The notes under the pieces were generated by a model. It was given only the letters and a program-made list of their open reading frames with translations, ran no database searches and was not told the origin of the DNA. Positions 4,394-8,133 of a DNA stretch of 8,133 nucleotides are shown here, piece after piece (positions within the stretch are counted from its first letter, which is position 1; each line of letters starts with the position of its first letter). This DNA comes from Micrococcaceae bacterium UBA7136 (GTDB lineage: Bacteria; Actinomycetota; Actinomycetes; Actinomycetales; Micrococcaceae). A program made the position numbers and the translations under genes. Location: NCBI GenBank assembly GCA_002492045.1, contig DKXC01000054.1, positions 712 to 8,844 on the forward strand, given 5' to 3'.

Positions 4394-7234
4394 ATGCCTG
4401 AGAAGGACGCCACCCCCCGGCCCGGTTACCGCGAGCAGCTGACCCTGGGGGCGCGTCCGCTCGATGCCCCCAGCGCACCTATCACCGACCGGCAGGCCCA
4501 CGATATCGCCACCGGCCGCCGCACCTGGCACCGTAGGGCTTCTAAGCCGGTCTCCCTGTGGATGTTCGCCCTGTTCATTGTGCTCATGACCCACCGGTGG
4601 ATTCCAGAGTCCCTTTGGCTGATGGTTCATATGGTCACCCTGGGTCTCATCACCAACTCAATTCTGGTCTGGTCCCAGCACTTCACCGAGGCCCTGCTCA
4701 AGCACAAGCTCCCCGATACCGCTCGACCGGTGCAGCTGGCCCGTATCTATGCCCTCAACGCCTCGATGGTGGTGCTGATGGTGGGTGTGGTCTTTTCCCT
4801 CTACCCGCTGACAGTGCTCGGATCGGTGGGCGTGGGCGCTGCGGTGACCTGGCACGGGGTTGCCCTGCTGCAGCAGATGCGTTCTGCCCTGCCTGCCCGC
4901 TTTGGGGTGACGATTCGCTACTACATTGCGGCATCCTGGCTGCTGCCGGTGGGTGCTACTTTTGGTGCCCTGCTGGCCTATGACGGGCTGAGTGCCACCT
5001 GGCACGGCCGTCTTCTGCTGGCCCACGAGGCTATCAATGTGCTGGGCTTTGTGGGTATCACGGTGGTGGGTACCCTGATGACCCTCTGGCCGACCATGCT
5101 GCGCACAGTCATGGTGCCGGACGCCGTCGTCCGCTCCACCCGCGCCCTGGCAGGCCTGTGTGCGGGGTTGGGACTCACCGTGGCCGGTGCCCTGGCAGGT
5201 CTCACCTGGCTGGCTGTTGCCGGCCTGCTACTCTATGCCGGTGCCCTGGGGCTAGTTCTTGCCCTCATGGTGCGCACGGCTGCCGCCAAGAAGCCTGCCG
5301 ACTACGCAACCTTCTCGGTAGCTGCCGGTATGGTCTGGCTGACCGCGGGCGTCCTTTTCTCTGCCTATCTGGTCGCTACCTCCCCCTTTGACTCCCTGAC
5401 CCTGCGCCCGGTCACCCCCATCTTTGTTGCCGGCTTCCTGGCTCAAACCCTGCTGGGTGCCATGACCTACCTCCTGCCTGCCCGTATGGGCGGCGGCCCC
5501 AAGGCCGTCCGCGCCGCCAACAAGGAGTTCAACCGCTTCGCGGCGGGCCGCGCCGTCATGGTTAACCTCTCTCTGCTCATCTTCATCCTGCCGGTTTCCT
5601 TCACCGGCTCCTGGGTGCGCACCGGCGCCTCTCTACTCGGCACCTTCACCCTCTTCGCCTTCATCCCCCTCATGATGCGCGGGGTACGGGCCTCCGTCAA
5701 TGCACGCAAGGCAATGATTCAGGCCCGAGCCCGCGGCGAGGCACCCACTCCCGACCCCGAGGCACTCGCGCCGACTCCCGTACCCCACCTGCGCAATGCC
5801 CTCATCGGTGCCCTGGCTGTGGCCCTAGTGCTAGCCCTAGGGGTCGCGGTTGACCCGGCAGCCCGCGCCCGAATTGCCGCGCCTACTTCTGCGGGGAGCA
5901 GCACCGGCCAAACCACCACCCTGGCCGTCGAAGCCACCGCCGACATGCGCTTTACCCCCGACACCGTAGAGGTGCCGGTGGGCAACCGCCTGGTCATTGA
6001 GGTCACCAACACCGACACCAAGAACGCCCACGACCTAACTTTCTCCAACGGAACCTCCACCGGCCGCATCGACCCCGGGGCAACCAAGAGCGTGGACGTT
6101 GGCATCATCACCGGTGACCTAGAGGGCTGGTGCTCGGTGGTCGGGCACAAAGCTATGGGGATGACCTTCACAGTGGTAGCAAGCGGGGCGGACGCCGCCC
6201 AGGCGGGCACCAGCGCCACCGATAGTTCAGCCCATGCCGGGCACAGCACCGGCGGGGCGACCGACTCAGTGCTAGCCCCCACCGATATTGACCTACAGGG
6301 CGATATCTCTGAAAGCTACCAGACCCGCAACGCCACCTTAGCTCCCGTAGCCGACAGTGAAAGCATCGAGGGCCGCACCGTGCACCGCCAGACCCTGGAT
6401 GTGCAGGAACTCTCCCGCGAAGTCGCCCCCGGGGTCACCCTCAACGCCTGGACCTTCAACGGCTCCTACATGGGCCCCACCCTGCGCGGGCGCGTGGGCG
6501 ATATTTTTGAAATTACACTCATCAACAACGGGAGCATGGGGCACTCGGTAGACTTCCACGCCGGAACCGTCTCCCCCGACGAAGTTATGCGCACCATCGC
6601 CCCCGGTGAATCCCTCACCTACCGCTTTGAAGCCGTGCGCTCGGGCATCTGGCTCTACCACTGCTCCACCATGCCCATGAGCGCCCACCTGGCCGCGGGA
6701 ATGTTTGGGGCGGTCATCATCGACCCCACAGACCTGCCCGAGGTAGACCGCGAATACCTGCTGGTGCAGTCAGAGGTAGCCCTGACCGAAACCGCGGGCA
6801 CCCAAACCTCCACCGCCAACCCGGGCGAGGGCGTCCTCACCGATATCTCCCCCGAAGGCCTCGCCGCTGGCACCCCCACCCTCACCCTCTTCAACGGCCA
6901 CGCCACCCAGTACCTACGCGACCCGCTCACTGCCCGTGTCGGCGAGCGCGTGCGCGTCTGGGTGCTCAATGCAGGGCCCAACGGGGAGCTGAGCTTCCAT
7001 GTGGTGGGTAGCCAGTTCGACACGGTCTACAAGGAAGGCGGCTACCTACTACAGAACGGCGTAGACGCATTTGGTTCCAGCGGGGGCGGCGCCCAGGCCC
7101 TGGACCTTTCAGCTGCCCAGGGCGGATTCGTCGAAATGTTCTTTACCGAACCGGGCACCTACACCTTCGTCAACCACAACTTTGCCGCCGCCGAACGCGG
7201 GGCCCGCGGGCAGATTGTCGTCACCGGCAGCTAG
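4394..7234 (+). CDS. nirK: Three-module membrane copper nitrite reductase (membrane domain + cupredoxin + AniA/NirK)
   Basis: A 946-residue protein predicted to reduce nitrite to nitric oxide outside the membrane. Order: cytoplasmic head (1-52); polytopic membrane domain (about 53-430, roughly 12 helices); basic Pro-rich linker; another helix (468-486); type-1 copper cupredoxin (about 507-597); Ala/Ser/Thr/Gly linker; two-domain nitrite reductase (about 650-946). All expected reductase ligands are present: type 1 H717, C757, H765, M770; type 2 H722, H756, H928; catalytic D720 and H869. The C757-x7-H765 spacing resembles Neisseria AniA. The cupredoxin has its own set: H546, C580, H585 and probably M590. 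Membrane-domain histidines H79, H96, H154, H204 and H211 may bind heme or metal (inference). ATG 4394 has GGAG (4385-4388) 5 bases upstream; the in-frame ATG at 4325 lies inside the upstream terminator and before the promoter. No nitric oxide reductase or regulator is in the window. Enzyme class is near certain; the electron route is not. Confidence 0.93.
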   Translation: MPEKDATPRPGYREQLTLGARPLDAPSAPITDRQAHDIATGRRTWHRRASKPVSLWMFALFIVLMTHRWIPESLWLMVHMVTLGLITNSILVWSQHFTEALLKHKLPDTARPVQLARIYALNASMVVLMVGVVFSLYPLTVLGSVGVGAAVTWHGVALLQQMRSALPARFGVTIRYYIAASWLLPVGATFGALLAYDGLSATWHGRLLLAHEAINVLGFVGITVVGTLMTLWPTMLRTVMVPDAVVRSTRALAGLCAGLGLTVAGALAGLTWLAVAGLLLYAGALGLVLALMVRTAAAKKPADYATFSVAAGMVWLTAGVLFSAYLVATSPFDSLTLRPVTPIFVAGFLAQTLLGAMTYLLPARMGGGPKAVRAANKEFNRFAAGRAVMVNLSLLIFILPVSFTGSWVRTGASLLGTFTLFAFIPLMMRGVRASVNARKAMIQARARGEAPTPDPEALAPTPVPHLRNALIGALAVALVLALGVAVDPAARARIAAPTSAGSSTGQTTTLAVEATADMRFTPDTVEVPVGNRLVIEVTNTDTKNAHDLTFSNGTSTGRIDPGATKSVDVGIITGDLEGWCSVVGHKAMGMTFTVVASGADAAQAGTSATDSSAHAGHSTGGATDSVLAPTDIDLQGDISESYQTRNATLAPVADSESIEGRTVHRQTLDVQELSREVAPGVTLNAWTFNGSYMGPTLRGRVGDIFEITLINNGSMGHSVDFHAGTVSPDEVMRTIAPGESLTYRFEAVRSGIWLYHCSTMPMSAHLAAGMFGAVIIDPTDLPEVDREYLLVQSEVALTETAGTQTSTANPGEGVLTDISPEGLAAGTPTLTLFNGHATQYLRDPLTARVGERVRVWVLNAGPNGELSFHVVGSQFDTVYKEGGYLLQNGVDAFGSSGGGAQALDLSAAQGGFVEMFFTEPGTYTFVNHNFAAAERGARGQIVVTGS
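4550..5683 (+). other. Polytopic membrane domain of the nitrite reductase
   Basis: Residues about 53-430 hold roughly 12 hydrophobic helices. Distinctive patches are LWLMVHMVTLG (75-84), WSQHF (93-97), two separate WHG motifs (153-155, 203-205), and AHEAINVLGFVGITVVGTL (210-228) followed by WPTMLRT. The H-x6-G-F/W-G pattern recalls heme-copper oxidase subunit I and NnrS-like folds, and I remember similar N-terminal regions on actinobacterial proteins annotated as copper oxidases. A heme-binding or quinol-oxidising role is inference. Confidence 0.7.
5912..6184 (+). other. Extra type-1 copper cupredoxin domain of the nitrite reductase
   Basis: Residues about 507-597 form a plastocyanin-like domain beginning TTTLAVEATADMRFTP. 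Copper ligands are H546 (NAHDL), C580 (EGWC), H585 (VVGHK) and M590, with C-x4-H-x4-M spacing. It probably passes electrons to the type-1 copper of the reductase (C757). Hyphomicrobium denitrificans NirK also carries an N-terminal cupredoxin, from memory. Confidence 0.8.
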
Positions 7235-7245
7235 AGCAGGCCGGT
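7223..7245 (+). terminator. Hairpin across the nitrite reductase stop codon
   Basis: ACCGGC (7223-7228) pairs perfectly with GCCGGT (7240-7245) around an 11-base loop containing the TAG stop (7232-7234). A competing hairpin pairs AGCAG (7235-7239) with CTGCT (7259-7263). Neither has a T run directly after it, so termination is uncertain; the structure may instead protect the mRNA end. Confidence 0.3.
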
Positions 7246-7305
7246 GTCCTGGGGCTTTCTGCTACCTACGAGGACTACTGCGAGCAGACCAGCCTAACCT
7301 CTGTT

Positions 7306-7318
7306 ATACATGTTTTGG
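7306..7318 (+). promoter_or_regulatory. Candidate operator upstream of the cupin gene (copy 2)
   Basis: ATACATGTTTTGG differs at one base from the element in the nitrite reductase leader (4374-4386). It contains the palindrome ACATGT (7308-7313). Depending on which -10 is used it overlaps the core promoter or lies near the -35 region of GATAAT (7330-7335). Confidence 0.4.
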
Positions 7319-7329
7319 CTTCTGTGGGC

Positions 7330-7335
7330 GATAAT
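7330..7335 (+). promoter_or_regulatory. Possible -10 box of the cupin gene
   Basis: GATAAT differs from the -10 consensus at the first base and lies 30 bases before the cupin start. No good -35 is seen 16-18 bases upstream; that position is taken by the shared 13-bp element. An alternative, TGTTATACA at 7302-7310, resembles an extended -10 but lacks the final T. Confidence 0.35.
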
Positions 7336-7352
7336 GAGAAAACCTAACCCTT

Positions 7353-7358
7353 GAGGAG
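7353..7358 (+). promoter_or_regulatory. Ribosome binding site of the cupin gene
   Basis: GAGGAG lies 7 bases before the GTG at 7366. It rules out the in-frame TTG at 7351, which would overlap the site itself. Confidence 0.85.
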
Positions 7359-7365
7359 ATTCCCC

Positions 7366-7767
7366 GTGACCGCTTCATCCCTTCCCTCAGATCAGCTCTT
7401 CCCACAGGGCAAGCCCGCCCCCGCCGGTTCTTTCACCGGCCAGGCCTATATGCACCCGCTGGCACCCAGCAGCCAGCTACAGTCGCTTGCCGTCACCTTC
7501 GAGGCTGAAGCCCGCACCAACTGGCACACCCACGATGTTGGCCAGCTCATCGTGGTGACCTCCGGTATCTGTGTCTACCAGCTCGAAGGCCAGGAACCCC
7601 AGACCCTCAAGCCCGGGGAAGCCTTCTTCTTCGAACCCGGCGTCAACCACTGGCACGGCGCCACCAGCGAGGGGCCCATGACCCACATCGCCGTCACCCC
7701 CTTCAACGAGGCCGGTGAATTCGTCAACTGGGGCGCCCCCGTCGACGAGGCCACCTACACCGGCTAG
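7366..7767 (+). CDS. Small cupin-fold metalloprotein
   Basis: A 133-residue single-domain cupin_2 protein, soluble and probably cytoplasmic, with no signal peptide. The metal site is complete: H54 and H56 in WHTH, Q60 four residues on, and H95 in NHWHG. This H/H/Q/H set, with ARTNWHTHDVGQ and a PMTHIAV stretch, closely resembles the manganese cupin hydroxynitrile lyase of Granulicella (GtHNL) and its many uncharacterised bacterial relatives, as I remember them. The physiological reaction of this group is unknown; I do not claim lyase activity here. Mn(II) or Fe(II) is the likely metal. The start is GTG 7366, fixed by GAGGAG 7 bases upstream. It follows the nitrite reductase by 131 bases in the same direction and probably has its own promoter, with a 13-bp element shared with the reductase leader, which hints at a role in nitrite or nitric oxide conditions. 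Confidence 0.88.
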   Translation: MTASSLPSDQLFPQGKPAPAGSFTGQAYMHPLAPSSQLQSLAVTFEAEARTNWHTHDVGQLIVVTSGICVYQLEGQEPQTLKPGEAFFFEPGVNHWHGATSEGPMTHIAVTPFNEAGEFVNWGAPVDEATYTG

Positions 7768-7791
7768 GCCCCACAGACCTTAAATAAGGGC

Positions 7792-7837
7792 GCCGCCACC
7801 TGCTTTCCTACCCTGAGGCAGGGGCGCGGGTGGCGGC
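7792..7837. terminator. Bidirectional hairpin terminator between convergent genes
   Basis: GCCGCCACC (7792-7800) pairs perfectly with GGTGGCGGC (7829-7837), with a further TGC/GCA pair set inside (7801-7803, 7818-7820). It sits between the cupin stop (7767) and the DUF1846 stop (7867), which converge. Reading the minus strand, the stem is followed by a T-rich CCCTTATTT, so termination is better supported for the DUF1846 gene. On the plus side it is followed by CCTCCTC. Confidence 0.7.
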
Positions 7838-7866
7838 CTCCTCACTCAGAAGCCCTACCGGGAAGC

Positions 7867-8133
7867 CTAGCGCTTCTGGTAAAGAGACTTCTTCTGGAAC
7901 TTAGGATCACTGGTCACCAGCATACCCAGATTACGGAAGACCCCCTCATCCACCGACCCCAAAATAGTGGTGGTGTGGACGTCAGCCCCCCGCAGGTTCT
8001 TGAGCTGATCCAGGGCCCGGCGGGCATCCTCATCCTGCGAAGCAGAAGTAGAGAGAGCAATCAGCACCTCATCAGTGTGCAGGCGCGGGTTGCGGCTACC
8101 CAGGTGCATAGTCTTGAGCCGCTGGATGGGCTC
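7867..8133 (-). CDS. DUF1846 / UPF0371 family protein, C-terminal part (partial)
   Basis: The last 88 residues of a larger protein; the reading frame continues past base 8133, so the start is outside the window. It begins EPIQRLKTMHLG and contains NPRLHTDEVLIALSTSA, then LDQLKNLRGADVHTTTIL and a basic end, KKSLYQKR. I recognise the LHTDEVLIALS block and the LKNLRG segment as the conserved C-terminal region of DUF1846, whose full-length members are about 490-500 residues. The family is widespread in Firmicutes and Actinobacteria, has solved structures and, to my knowledge, no settled biochemical function. An internal ATG at 8107-8109 is not the start, since conserved sequence continues upstream of it. 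It converges on the cupin gene with a strong hairpin between them. Confidence 0.88.
   Translation of the reverse strand, partial: EPIQRLKTMHLGSRNPRLHTDEVLIALSTSASQDEDARRALDQLKNLRGADVHTTTILGSVDEGVFRNLGMLVTSDPKFQKKSLYQKR

Noticed and set aside
5719..6282. A 187-codon minus-strand open frame within the nitrite reductase gene
   Set aside because: Low-complexity Ala/Thr/Arg/Val composition opposite a GC-rich linker and cupredoxin; no motifs or ribosome site.
7235..7365. Possible small gene or regulatory RNA in the 131-base gap between the nitrite reductase and the cupin
   Set aside because: No frame with a ribosome site and no extensive fold beyond the hairpins noted; promoter elements explain it better.

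Overview
The window is GC-rich DNA, roughly 60% by eye, with compact genes, frequent GTG starts and short spacers. The gene content (a membrane-fused copper nitrite reductase, M18 aminopeptidase, CPBP protease, DUF1846 protein) suggests a Gram-positive actinobacterium. A Rothia-like member of the Micrococcaceae is my best guess from remembered family distribution; no search was possible.

Layout. Positions 1-57 hold the last 18 codons of an unidentified plus-strand gene that converges on a minus-strand cluster. That cluster, read from 3591 down to 73, contains four tightly spaced genes: a small four-helix membrane protein, a CPBP (CAAX-like) intramembrane protease, an M18 aspartyl aminopeptidase and a PAP2 phosphatase. 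A short divergent region (3592-3686) separates it from a plus-strand, membrane-anchored lytic transglycosylase of the SLT type (3687-4304), which ends in a probable terminator (4307-4341). The centrepiece follows at 4394-7234: a single 946-residue protein joining a polytopic membrane domain, an extra type-1 copper cupredoxin and a complete AniA/NirK-type copper nitrite reductase. A small Mn/Fe-type cupin follows (7366-7767), then a likely bidirectional hairpin terminator (7792-7837), and finally the C-terminal part of a DUF1846/UPF0371 protein on the minus strand running off the window.

How the genes work together. The minus-strand cluster and the transglycosylase look like envelope and peptide-turnover functions: lipid or undecaprenyl pyrophosphate dephosphorylation, membrane proteolysis, peptide trimming and peptidoglycan cutting. 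The nitrite reductase is probably a self-contained membrane enzyme that reduces nitrite to nitric oxide on the outer face, with its own electron-carrying cupredoxin and possibly its own quinol-side module. The cupin downstream has its own ribosome binding site and probably its own promoter. Its upstream region shares a 13-bp element (12 of 13 identical) with the nitrite reductase leader, so the two may be co-regulated.

The most interesting items are the three-module nitrite reductase, the conserved-looking histidines of its membrane domain, the shared 13-bp element, and an unusual preference for TAG stop codons (8 of 9 genes, no TGA) alongside abundant CTAG. No RNA genes, CRISPR arrays or mobile elements were seen.
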